A stretch of DNA of 64,000 nucleotides, from assembly GCA_037043015.1 (NCBI GenBank), contig CM073322.1, forward strand, positions 12,039,601 to 12,103,600. Reading direction: 5' to 3'. This document shows positions 33,971 through 44,892 of the stretch, piece after piece (positions within the stretch are counted from its first letter, which is position 1; every line of letters starts with the position of its first letter). The translations under genes and the position numbers were made by a program. The notes beneath the pieces were generated by a model. That model was given only the letters and a program-made list of their open reading frames with translations. It was not told the DNA's origin and did no database searches. This stretch comes from Bryum argenteum. Lineage: Eukaryota > Streptophyta > Bryopsida > Bryales > Bryaceae.

Positions 33971-35235
33971 AGAATCATGCCAATCTTCAGCCTCATGTAC
34001 AATTTTACTCTCCATGTAAAGTGTCCCCAAGGCTACTATTGACCCTTAACCATCAGAATTTTGTGTTTTTTCGATTCTCAAAGTTGAAAAGTGCCAAAAT
34101 TATACTTTAGAACAAATTGTGATATAAATTATTCAATGTCTTCTTTTTGTAATTTTGACCTTAAGATCTTATATATGATTCTATTGAAGGTAGTGTGCCA
34201 AATTTAAGGTGATTATGCGACTATTTCCCAAGATTTCGAAGATTAGGATAAAAGTCTTTTTTGCCATCACCCACATTACAATTGAGACATTGCCTTAGGC
34301 TAGAAATGTGCATGTAAACTATTTACTTTCTTATATAGACTTGTTAGGTGAGAGCATGCCACAAAATTTATAGCCAAATTAGATATTGAGAATTGATTGG
34401 TGAGATTTATTATTTGAAGCAGCTACTACTTTTAGGGTTTTGTTTTGTCACATTATGATGTGGAGTACCACCGGTCGAACTTGGCCGCATGAGGTGTCGT
34501 TGGAAGGAAGTTATTTTGTAAAGTTGTGGAAACTGGCCGATCTTATTCTAGAACGTGTCGACGGATTTCAAGAGATTGAAATTCAAGTAATTCTGCACCC
34601 AAATTACAAAAAATTACAAAAATGACCTTATTATAGATGTAACAGAAAGATCAAGAGGGGCGTGATAATATTACTTTAAGTGGGCATGGGCGACGCCGCG
34701 AGGGCATACTAGTAGAAATGAGAGATGCAACCATGTGTGGCTTACATTAAGAGTACCATTAATTGGTTGAGTCCATAATTTTTTAAGAACACTTAATTTG
34801 GGATTGAAGCTCAATAACTATAATAATTACGTTCAGATATGGCCAAATCTTAGTGGAATTAAACATATAGATTCTTCTAATGAAAGTTCCAAAACCATAA
34901 AATAAAAATCCATACCCCCATTTGTGCAATGTTTTGGATTTTTTTGAGCTCCCAAAAACACAAGGATTTTCTAGGGGTTAAAGTTATCTCAAACCAATCA
35001 CTTCAATTTATTATCGGTAAGACAAAATTATTAGTATATCAATACATTCTTAGGAAATGGATAGCACAAGAAAAAAAATTCTCCCTTTAGAGAAAACACT
35101 ATTAAAAGATTGTAAGATTCCTCAAGTCCAATCCCTCAACTTCGATTGCTAGGTTATACTCCCTTTGTTTCAAAATAAGAGTCCAATAGCTTGTCTCATA
35201 TCTACTGTCCTAACACACACTCCTTTTATCCTAAG
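33971..35235. other. Intergenic DNA, no gene seen
   Basis: AT-rich sequence between the copia fragment and the tandem array. I find only short frames and no repeat ends. Confidence 0.5.
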
Positions 35236-36110
35236 ACTAGTAAGGTCCATGTCGTCCGGACGGAGAAGCACGCTATATCGTACTTTAAAAAGTATCCCGT
35301 GTTCACCATTTCATCTTATTATTATATATATGCACTTGTCTCTTTTGTTTAATTTAATTTTATTATTATTATGTATTCATTTTTATTTTACATAATCTAA
35401 AAAACACAAGAGAATGTAGATAGATACGTTGGTTGGAATGTTTGTAGGTTGGTAGGTTGGTATGCTGGTGGGTAGGAAAGATCGCCGTAGGACAAACCCA
35501 ATTCTGTTGTATATATACTAGGAAGTCCCTGTCGTCCCGACGGAGAGGCTCTTTATATGGCAATTTTAAAAAGTATCCCGTGTATACCATTTCCTCGAAG
35601 CCCGTGTTTTTCTTCTTCTTTTTCTTTCTTTTTTTAAATAACCCAAAAAACACAAAAGAATGTAGGTAGGCCGGTATGTTGGTAGGTCATTATGTTTGAA
35701 GGTTGGTACGTGAAAGGATCACCAAATAGTATTATGTTATAGAAGTAGATAGACTAGTAAGATCCATGTCGTCTTGACGGAGAAGCTAATAAAGTATCCA
35801 CTGTCTATTGTTTTCTCGAACAATATCATGTTTATTATTTTTATGTGTGTCTGTGTTTTTTTTTTTGTTGATTTTTGTTGTGTTTGTTTCTTTTTTCTTT
35901 TTTGGTTTTTTATTCAATTTTTTTTTTTTTACATAATCCAAAAAGCATAAAAGGTAGGTAGGTAGGTTTGTATGTTAATAGGTTAGTATGTAGGTACGTA
36001 CGTACGTAGGTGGGTAGGTACATAAGTGGGTAAGTACGTAGGTGGGTAGGTACATAAGTGGGTAAGTACGTAGGTGGGTTGGAAGGATTGCCGGATCGAT
36101 AAACCTTTTA
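35236..36110 (+). repeat. Three-unit tandem array with CGTCCGGACGG-type palindrome and GTAGGTAGG microsatellite
   Basis: Units start at 35236, 35517 and 35753, each with ACTAG[T/G]AAG followed by TCCATGTCGTC..GACGGAGA and AAGTATCC. Each continues through a T-rich stretch and an ACATAATC..AAAACACAA..GAATGTAG segment into degenerate GTAGGTTGGTAGG repeats. Unit lengths are about 281, 236 and 358 bp. The third ends in an expanded GTAGGTGGGTAGGTAC microsatellite (35950-36090). Confidence 0.75.
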
Positions 36111-36168
36111 CTAACATATATATAAATAAAAGTGTGTATCAGATAAAAAAGTAATATTTTTCTAATAC

Positions 36169-36436
36169 TTAACCCCTAAAGGTCCTTGATACAAGATTGT
36201 TTAAATTATCAAAAAGAACCTTCTTCTACTTCAGGTGTAAAGAAACTTAATCTAAGCATTGATTAGAAGATCCAACCGTAGGATCTTGAAGTTAACTTGA
36301 CCCTTTTCTCGAATGTCAAATTTGAACCGTTAATTTTTCTCCAATTTTGAGATTATAATGGTCAAAGTTGGCTGAATTTTCTCCCTGCGAAAATTCCATA
36401 AAGCGATTTCCGCTTTCTTGGACCTTTAGGGGTTAA
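36169..36436 (+). mobile_element. MITE M2, copy 1 (TTAA / piggyBac-like ends)
   Basis: 268 bp. It opens TTAACCCCTAAAGGTCC and closes GGACCTTTAGGGGTTAA, a perfect 17-bp inverted repeat including TTAA. Related copies are at 48085-48339 (inverted) and 56137-56385. Shared core: GATCCAACCGTAGGATCTTG and GTCAAAGTTGGCTGA. It lies about 325 bp upstream of the DOMON-like gene. Confidence 0.85.
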
Positions 36437-36760
36437 GATAGAATTGAAAATCACTCAAAAACTTCACACACCACAAACCCAAACACATTCTCCCTTCATC
36501 TGCCCCAAAAACACCATCCCAAATGTAACATTTTCCAACAAAAACTCAAGAACTCATATTTGCCGGTCGGTATGTGTACTAACAAAGCAATTGTACTGAA
36601 AACAATTGTACTATGAGATTACGATTTTCATAATGGATTCTTGGGAGAGCTTTCTTCAACCACTTTCCCCCTCACCGAGACGCATCAATAATGTCGGCGT
36701 GGAGGGGGTCTTTTCACTTGTCGATCGAGGATCGTCGGAGTAGCTGAGCTCCTCGTAGCG

Positions 36761-39728
36761 ATGGCGCTGCTGAGAAAGCAGCAGCTGCAGCTGGTTTGGC
36801 TATGGATGTGTGTGGCCATTTGTAGCACGCTCGTGAGCAGCCATGGCGACACGGGCTCCACGGGCGATCCTTGCTTGCGCAATGTTGGCGTCTCCCTCAA
36901 AGCCCCTTTCGTTCCGGGTAGCATCACAGTCGATGGCTTGCCCACTGACTGGAGCTCCGTCACCGCCACGAAGCTTGACTTGCTTCCTGCCTTGACTGAC
37001 GATCGCAAGAATGCTTACCCCGGCGGATCCATGCAAATCAAGGCACGCACACACACACACACACACTCTCTCTCTCTCTCTTTTCCGCAACTCTGGCCAC
37101 TCTGAGTGGATCGTGAATCGGCGAGCTGAATTGCTAAGTATCCAGCTTAGTTTAGAAATTTGCATTATAAGTCTACAGCTACTTTGTGTTACCATTTGGT
37201 ACTTTAGCAGGATTCTGAAATCGGTAACCCTGCATTTTGATAACAATGTAAGCTCGATCGTTTCAGTCACTCTAATTAGATTGAAATTAGGGTTTTGTAG
37301 CTCTGGTAGAGAGTTCAGGAGTCTTTAGAAAGAGGGGTCGATGTTGTTTATGCCAGTCAAGTTTGTTGAAGAAAGCTTTGAGAAAGGCTTACAGAATTTG
37401 GCGCAAGCTTATTGTAGCTGAATTGTTTCCGCTTTTTTGGCTAGTGAGAGAGGCGCATGATTTTAGGGTTTTTTCATTCGGGCTTGCTGCTTCGTAGATT
37501 CTGCAGATGAATGGCTGCGATCCAAGCCTTGATGTCTTCATGTATCACAAAGTTTCATTGAAGTTTGGTGATCCTTGATGAAGGCGTAGTTACCTGTGTC
37601 AAAATTCAGGTCCTCTCTATGTGTCTAATCTTCGGGAGTTTTGACTCAAGACTTGGCCTGGTGCTCTATGCAGGTTGCTCACGATGGGCATGATATTTTT
37701 TTCCTGGTTCAAGTTCCTGGAACCTATGTATTCAATGCCAAGTAGGTTCTTTGACTCTGAAAACTCATACATGTTTCAATTTTATGTTTGTGCCGGCAAC
37801 GGAGATGACCTTCTGTTGATTGATTGCAGTGAGCAGAACATGGCAGCCATTGCGATGATGTTCCCAGTCGGAGATGATGCGACTTACCATAATGTACGTG
37901 CACACAGGAACAATTACTATCAAATATTCGATGCTGGGTTTACAGGTAGAGTTTCTGATCTGTATTATTTGGCGCAGATGGGCGGGTGTCCGGAGGCTCC
38001 CGGAGTTTGCAACTCCACAAATTGCTTTGGCCATGAGGTGGACCTCGTGCACTTCGAATTGAATCAGGCAATTCCCGGTCGCTTGTACGGTGCAAACTTC
38101 GCTGATAGCTTGGCAGGCACCGGAGGAGACCGGTACGTGCACTCCTCAAAACTCTACACCACTTACTCCTTGTAACCTGCTTAATATTGGGGCAAATTTC
38201 AGTGTTGCAAATCTAGTGAAGTTAGTCGTTTGAGCAATTTATAATGGGCAAAGTAAGTAGAAGATTGTACATGATGCTGGAGTCATCATTTTGGATCCTT
38301 CTAAAAACTGTTATGAATAATTGGACTCGTAGATGTTTCTAAAATGGGGCAGCTTAGAATACTCACATCGACTACATTGAATGTCAGCCTTCAGCTTTCA
38401 AAGCTATTATGTGACTCGTCTGAAATATTATTAATCTAGTGGGCCATTTTTGGTACTTACTGCCCCAGTTTCGAGCATTCTACTTGAACTCTAGAAGTTA
38501 AGTGCAGGTGCTGTGCTTTATTGACTTTACTTGATGATGTTGCAGCTACGGCAAGTTGGATGATGGCTATGCTTGGAATCCGCATTGCCAGTCTGTCGAT
38601 GGCATGACGCCTGCTGGTGCGCTTCCTGCACTTGTAAAATCATGAACATTTAGATGCTGTTTTAGATTGAACATAGAATCTACAACACCGTGCATGGGCT
38701 TTCTCTGCAGGGAATGTAACTGTTGGAGGCCAGAACAACTGGCGTGGTTCATGGACGCACAGCACGACAGATACAACATATGGTAGGCTTCTCCATCATC
38801 TTACGAGCTCAACTACTCACATTATCATAGTTCTCATTCACCGTGCCTTTGAATGTAGGCTTGGTCGCCACCGACAGTCCTTACGGGGCGCTTGACGGTG
38901 CCGGAACATACACATTTGAGTTCGCAAGGCCTTTGCGAACCAACGACGTCCTTCAACAGGCTTGTACCTTCAATCCCTCCTTTTTAATTGATCATTGTGC
39001 TAGAAACATGTGCTCATTGCTCTAGTAGAGAAAGCGGAAGCAGATGCTCATCACTTAACTAGAAATTGTGCAAACAGACACCACTCTGCTAGAAAATGTG
39101 CTCATTAGTCTACCACAAGAAGTCCAAACATATCCCCATCACTCCGCACATTTTCTAGCAGAGTGGTGTAAACTCATGATCATCACTTTATTAGTAAATG
39201 TGCAAACCTACACCACCTTGTGGAGAAAAAACGCAAACATATCCTCCTTATGCTAGAAAATGTGCGAACAGGTGATCATCATTTTATTAGAAAAAGTGCG
39301 AACATGCACCACTCGGCTAGAAACTGTGCGAACATATGCTCATCACTTTATTAGAAAAAGTGTAAACAAATGCTTCTCACTCCACTAGAAAATGTGCTCA
39401 TTCGGATTGCTTGTGACTAAGCGGGTACTGTCTGTGCCAGGATGCCCAATTCACGATCGGTTCCACGCACAAAATGGCGGCAGCATTCTGGTTCCCAGTG
39501 GCCGGAGCGATGTGGGAGCCATACCAGCACTTCTCAGCAAGTTGCGACTGGTTACTACTGGAGCTTGTGTCTGCAGCATCGAGCTCGGTGAAGAGCTCTC
39601 CAGGGAGTGCACTCGGCACCGCTTCCCTATTGATCTCGTTGGCGTCTTTGGCTGTGGCTGTCGCTGTGGGTTGGTGGGTTCGCCAGAGTAGCAGAGTCTC
39701 GTTCAACCCTATCAGCTCTGGCTTGTGA
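36761..39728 (+). CDS. Secreted ethylbenzene-dehydrogenase-type (DOMON-like haem-binding) protein, 366 aa, eight exons
   Basis: Exons: 36761-37042, 37674-37741, 37830-37893, 37978-38132, 38546-38616, 38711-38782, 38859-38959, 39441-39728; all phases agree. The N-terminus is a signal peptide (LVWLWMCVAICSTLVSSHG). The body has MQIKVAHDGHDIFFLVQVPG, AMMFPVGDDATYHN, GHEVDLVHF, IPGRLYGAN, WRGSWTHS, YTFEFARPLRTND and AAFWFPV. These are the ordered motifs of the plant family related to the haem-binding domain of ethylbenzene/DMSO dehydrogenase gamma subunits. A hydrophobic C-terminus (about residues 329-350) implies a membrane or lipid anchor at the cell surface. Introns 1 and 7 appear to use GC donors (AAG|GCACGC, CAG|GCTTGT); the rest are GT-AG. 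Intron 7 contains a minisatellite. The biological role of this plant family is not established. Confidence 0.85.
38998..39405 (+). repeat. Minisatellite in intron 7 of the DOMON-like gene
   Basis: Degenerate tandem repeats of about 33-36 bp with core TAGAAAATGTGCGAACA followed by TATGCTCATCACTTTAT variants, about a dozen units, filling most of the 481-bp intron (38960-39440). Confidence 0.75.
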
Positions 39729-40365
39729 GGAGGAAGGGCTCATACCTGTCTTACTTAGTTTCCATGATTCTCATTAGGTTTCTAGTTAGTATGTGCTCTC
39801 AGTTTTTTGTAATGAAAATGCTCTCAGTTTTGAGTCTCGAAGAAAAGTTGGCAGTTGTAACTCGTTCATTCCAGCCCCAAGTGGTTTGAGCCATTGTTAT
39901 TGTGTGGTGATTGGGTTGTCTTCACGTGGCTCTCGTGCTGTGGTAGTTGGGCTCGTGGCCGTTTCGACCGGTAGGTGGTTTTTTGTACAGATGATTGAAA
40001 AGGTTATTTGCAGTTTGGCAATCCCATAGTTTGAAGGAGAACAATCATATCATTGTGTCCCTTGTGGTAGTTCTAAATTCTATCCATTGGAGATCTCACT
40101 CTTCTATGAAAGGAGAAATGAGGAGAAACTGACTTTTACCCTATCATTGTCCCCATGATTGGTCCTCATGCAGGTGATTCCTCGCAGTAAGGTAAATGTG
40201 CAAATATGATATATGAAGCATTTTATATATGTCTGCTTATTTATTTAGTTTTGGTTCAATCCAAACAATGTATTAATCATTGGAGCGTACATCATGAACC
40301 AGAAGGGTCTACCTCTTACCTCTTAGTAACACTTAAAATTTTCAAGAACAAGGTTTTGAGGTGTT
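39729..40365. other. 3' flank of the DOMON-like gene
   Basis: Probable 3' UTR followed by intergenic DNA. No further gene seen. Confidence 0.5.
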
Positions 40366-40725
40366 TTAACCCTTAAACGTCTAGCTATACGGATTGGGGC
40401 AGCCCAAAATTGGATCACAGCATCTTTTGGACTTGGGCATCATGAGTAGTGCACTTTTTGAACTTGGGCATCATGAATGATCCAATCAATGATGAGCTTG
40501 CAACCTCCTACAAGGTTATGTACAACCCCAACCTACCTACCACAATCCTTTCAAAGCACAAATCACTCATACGAATTGTGATTTGAATTCTAAAATTTCA
40601 CATTTTGAATGCATCACAAGAAGGTGACCAGTTTGACATCAAAATATAAGTGAAAAGATTGAGTACATTGAGAAGATTCTGTTGGAATCGGCCCCCTCGG
40701 GGCCGCTCAAACGTTTAAGGGTTAA
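40366..40725 (+). mobile_element. MITE M1, copy 2 (reference copy)
   Basis: 360 bp with perfect ends TTAACCCTTAAACG and CGTTTAAGGGTTAA. Interpreted as TTAA target plus a CCCTTAAACG inverted repeat, the piggyBac layout. Inverted copy at 793-1080 and direct copy at 58230-58553. Confidence 0.85.
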
Positions 40726-40809
40726 CCTCTTCAAAAATCTGAAACACAAGACGATATTAAACTAAAGAATGAAATTGTATCTCAGATGCCTTTTGGAAAA
40801 GTTGGTGTT

Positions 40810-41345
40810 CTTGCCTCTTAGTCAAGGCATCAAATTTTGCATCAAAGGTCACTTCACATAAGAAATCAAGTTCTTTTGGAGGCATTGAATTCCTTTAGGA
40901 AGCATTCTTGCTACTCTACCAAATGCAATTTGACCACCAATAATTAATAATTTTTTGATTATAATTGTTCCTCAATGTGAGCTTCTTACACTTATTTCTA
41001 TTGTTTTTTTCTTCCATAACATTTCTATTCCATCCAAATGTGCCCCACCAATAACTCCAACAATGGGTGTGTCCTTTGAAATACCATAATGGGTGTGTCC
41101 ACCTTTTATTCATATGAGTTATGAAAAGTTGTTTTTTGGATCTAATATCATTCAGATATGCATGCTTTACGTTAAGTGTATTTTTTACTTTATGATAAGT
41201 CTCCATGTCCAAGAAGATATTTTTAAAGTATAAGCTCATCAAATTTCTAACTCGTTTGTTCAATTTACAAGTGACCAGCTTTATGATCATCCAAGTTCCA
41301 ATCATCCTCCAGTACAATTCTAGCTCCAACTTCAAGTCCTTCAAC
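40810..41345 (-). pseudogene. TraB-family protein fragment (decayed)
   Basis: Minus strand in shifting frames: AVEGLEVGARIVLEDDWNLD (about 41340-41280), then DIRSKKQLFITHM (about 41150-41110), then DTPIVGVIGGAHLDGIEMLW (about 41080-41020). In TraB/PrgY-like plant proteins the corresponding order is GA.IVLGDR, ERDKYL...L and VVAVVG.GH..GI..W. The fragment is short, intronless and frame-broken. The 142-codon frame at 40916-41344 carries only some of the motifs. It could be a retro-copied or ancient gene relic. Confidence 0.45.
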
Positions 41346-41556
41346 AGCTATCTACATTTCTTTTCTATATAATTCAAACATATTAAAAAGAATACTTATC
41401 TTTCTCAAAATATTGTGAACTTCCCTTGCAAAACCAAGTGCGAAACAACCTCTCTCAATCTCTCTTCTTTTTCATTGTTGATTTTATTATTTATTTTGTG
41501 AAGAAGTGAATTTCATTTTTGTTATTTTATGCATTTATCCTTGTTATGTTGAAACC

Positions 41557-41660
41557 ACCTAAAGGCGGGCACCCAAGATTCTTGCCTATGTAAAGATCTG
41601 AATTCCCTTGCATGTACCTCATGCAAACATATTTGGGGTGTCGGCCTGCCTTTAGGCTTC
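41557..41660. repeat. Short inverted repeat pair
   Basis: CACCTAAAGGCGGGCACCC at about 41560 and its imperfect complement (GGTGTCGGCCTGCCTTTAGG) at about 41638, separated by roughly 55 bp. Could fold as a hairpin or be the ends of a tiny MITE. Confidence 0.4.
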
Positions 41661-42209
41661 TGCTTCTAATATTTGTATCTATTTATGTTTGTTTCTCAAG
41701 AAACCACAGAAATAGGAAAAGTTCTGTCTTCTCCAATTCCTCATTCCTGAAAAATAGTAACCCACACATTTCTCTTTCCAAGTATATAGATACCCTCAAT
41801 AGGTGGAACTTTGGAGTGTGGAGTGAGCACAATGACAACACGTGGGGTACCAAACCGTCATGCTTAGATGGCAGCAGCACGGCGAGCCCCGTTCCCACAG
41901 CGCCCACGGAGCGATCACTCCGCCGCGAGGGACCGATCGAGCGATTGACTGCACAATTGCGTATTTCTCCTCGATCGATGCCACCAAGCAGCGATGATTC
42001 TCTCTACCAACACGCAATCCCTAGAAAACATCAAAACAAATCTTAAGAGTACCACAATCGATGATTCCCTTTTGGCACATTGCAGGTCTTGAGCATCGCC
42101 AGGATTCCCCTCTTCTTGGAAGATGCGGGCGCCGAATCCCGCCGCTGAACTCTCTGGGTACTTCAGGATTGTAGTCATTCTTTGTGGGTAGCTGGAGTTT
42201 CGGATAGCT

Positions 42210-43744
42210 ATGGCGGGTGCTGTTGTGGAGTGCGCGGATCGGGTATTGGGCAGGACGGAATCGAATTGGTGTGTAGCAGTGGAGGGAGGGACAGGAATAA
42301 CTATCACGTCCATCTTATTCTCCCGGCGCGTCCCCCTCGAGGATCTCGAATTATCGCTCTCGAATCTCCTCGCGCTTCATCCTCGTCTTAGGTCAGTCAT
42401 CGCCCACGAGGATAACGAGTTTCGGTTCCACACTCCCGCGGATGCCTCTGCTCCGCGCATTGAGCAGATTGAATGGAGCGAGGGAGTGGAGGCCTTGCGT
42501 TTGATCACAGAAGAGGAGCTGAACGCGCCGTTTTCGACCGAGTATCCGTTAGCTCTTTTCGTTCCGAAGCTTTATCTCCTTCCGAAGGAACAGTGCGTGC
42601 TAGTGCTCCGTGTGCATGCCGCCGCGGCCGACATGGCCAGCACTGCTACCATTGTCAAGGATATTGTTACCTTTCTTCATAAGAGGCCTCGTGAGGTTGA
42701 GGGGGAGGTCGTTAGTTTGCCGTCTGTGGAAGACGCCATTCCGCCAGGACAAGCCAATAAGCCTTTCTGGGCGCACGGCGTCGATGTCGTTGGCTATGGC
42801 TTGGCTTCCCGGAGACATGCTTATCTGCCTTTTGAGGATACTAAGAGCGGTCGCATGTCGAAGCTCCTCCGCGGCGGATTGTCCGCTGAAGCCACCAGTC
42901 TACTCCTCAAGGTAAACGCCACCAAATCTCTTGCTATCAAATTCCACAATCGCACATCCACATTGCGAATTGTGATGCTATCTATCGACATACATATCAT
43001 TTACCATTCGAATGTGATGTTACGATTGGGCGCAGGAATGCAAGAACCGACAAGTGTCCATTCACGGCGTGATCAACGCGGCAGCGCTGAAGGCAGTGGC
43101 AGCGTACAAGAGAGTAGGCGCGAGAGGCGAGCATTACGGAACAACAGTGTTACTGCAATGTCGAAACCTCCTGCAACCAACTCTTCCAGATTCCTCGATC
43201 GGTACGCTTCAATCAGTCAGCTTCAATCCCTTGACACTCCAACTGGGTATATATGCATGATCGATCTGATAGTTTTCTGTTTGGGACAGGTTTCTATCAT
43301 GCAGCGGTGATGAGGACGATTCACACGTCGGAGCCAGAATCCTTCTGGGACTTAGCATCCCGCTGCACACAAGACGTGGAATCGGCAATCAAGAACCGGA
43401 AACATTTCACGGACATGGGGGATTTGAATGCGCTCATGGTGCAAGCGATACGGTTTCCGAACTTGACGCCGAGCAGTAGCCTGCGAACGTCAGTGCTGTC
43501 CACCATGTACGAGCCCGTGGTGGAGAATCTCCCGGAGGATGTCGCGGCGGCCGTGGGCGTGACGGATTACGTCTCCTGCTCGTCCACGCACGGCGTCGGG
43601 CCTTGCCTCGCCATCTTCCCTTTCATGCGTCACGCCGCTTTGCACATGTGCTTCGTCTTCCCGTCGCCGCTCTACTCCAGATCCCTCATGCAGAAGCTTG
43701 TGGATTCCCTTCTGTTTTACCTCTCCTCCGACGACGATTACTAG
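42210..43744 (+). CDS. Condensation/acyltransferase-fold protein, 440 aa, three exons
   Basis: Exons 42210-42911, 43036-43201 and 43290-43744, all GT-AG with consistent phase. The start MAGAVVECADRVLGRTESNW is typical of plant homologues of the condensation (CoA-dependent acyltransferase) superfamily. The position equivalent to HHxxxD reads H136-A-A-A-A-D141, so the usual second, catalytic His is an Ala. The mid-protein VSIHGVINAAALKAVAAY and the C-terminal DYVSCSSTHGVGPCLAIFPF blocks also fit the fold. Cytosolic: no signal peptide or membrane helix. Substrate unknown. The altered active site may mean a different chemistry or a non-catalytic role. A CAG at 42086 just before the start region suggests a 5' UTR intron. 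Confidence 0.75.
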
Positions 43745-44892
43745 ATTGATCGCCACCAATCATGCATGCTTCGATTGGTCATGGAATGTGGCGATGATGT
43801 GCCCATTGCATGTGAGCCACAGACTGGAGCTTCAAAGTTGAAACTTTGCCACAACATGCATGCTCAGAGATCCTATCTAATTGCTTCTAAACTGCACCAT
43901 ATGACTCAAAATTGAGAATTAGATTTGTGACAACACTCTTTGTAATATGTTCGCCGTGATTGAAGACATAGTACGAGAATGACAAGTATTTTAGGATTGA
44001 GTGAGTTGAAACTTATGTTTTCTTGTGTATATTGGCTACACGTTTTTCTGTATATGTGATGAATACAACCACCAATTTCATGCACGATCTATTTACTTTC
44101 ATGTTTACACTTGTGCTTGACCTTTGGGTGTAGTGATGTATTTTTAATCAAAAGTAAGTCCATGACGACCACTTCATCAAAAGTGGCTTTTTTTGTTGAG
44201 ACTATTGGAAGATGACATTTTTTTACAAAAGAATGTCATGTTATGAAATCATTTCTCTATATTAAGAACAAACCTCTAATCATAAGGAATATGTCACATG
44301 TAACACCTATCAAAACTCTCGGCATTTCCAGCTTTTGATGGCTTGATATTCCAACCTCTGAATCACTTGATATTAGCAAAAGATAGTGGTGTGGTGCTTT
44401 TTGTTGCCTCAATGTTGGAGGTTGAATCTCTGACTGTGAAATCTAATGGAACCTAATGTAATTCACTTGATTCAAACCTACGCCGAAAGCTCTCCTGCTC
44501 ATGTATGTAAAAGATGATAGAGAAATCCCCTAAGTACGATGGACTAGAGATCATAACACCTAGTTTTGGTCGGATTGGGGACCAAACCTCGAACTGGGCA
44601 CCTAAGATTTTTACTCTAAGATCGAACTGGGGTGCCTTTCCAATCCAAAGGGAACGCAGGTTCCACCACGTCACGAAAGAGTGTTCCATGCACGCTCCCA
44701 CCAATAAGCTCAAAGCCCAAAAGGTCCTCTTCACATCACACCACCCCTCGATCACAAACGTGGCCAGCTGCTAGCCGTCAATCGGGGACCACGGTTCAAA
44801 AGCGACCCGACCGGAGTCCGTCACTCATCCCGCCTCAAGAAAAGAAATGGATATGGCGATCTGAATTCTGCATTTTGCGAATTCTGAGAGCA
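43745..44892. other. Intergenic region between the condensation-fold gene and the ENH1-like gene
   Basis: 3' UTR and intergenic DNA, then the ENH1-like promoter, which contains CCACGTCACG at about 44658-44667 (an ACGT core). No gene is called; the approximately 100-codon minus-strand frame at 44453-44755 resembles nothing I know. Confidence 0.45.

Noticed and set aside
37011-37328. Frame across CACACA/CTCTCT sequence after exon 1 of the DOMON-like gene
   Set aside because: Lies in intron 1; the microsatellite and lack of motifs argue against coding.
44453-44755. 100-codon minus-strand frame upstream of the ENH1-like gene
   Set aside because: No recognisable motif, and it overlaps the expected promoter of the ENH1-like gene.
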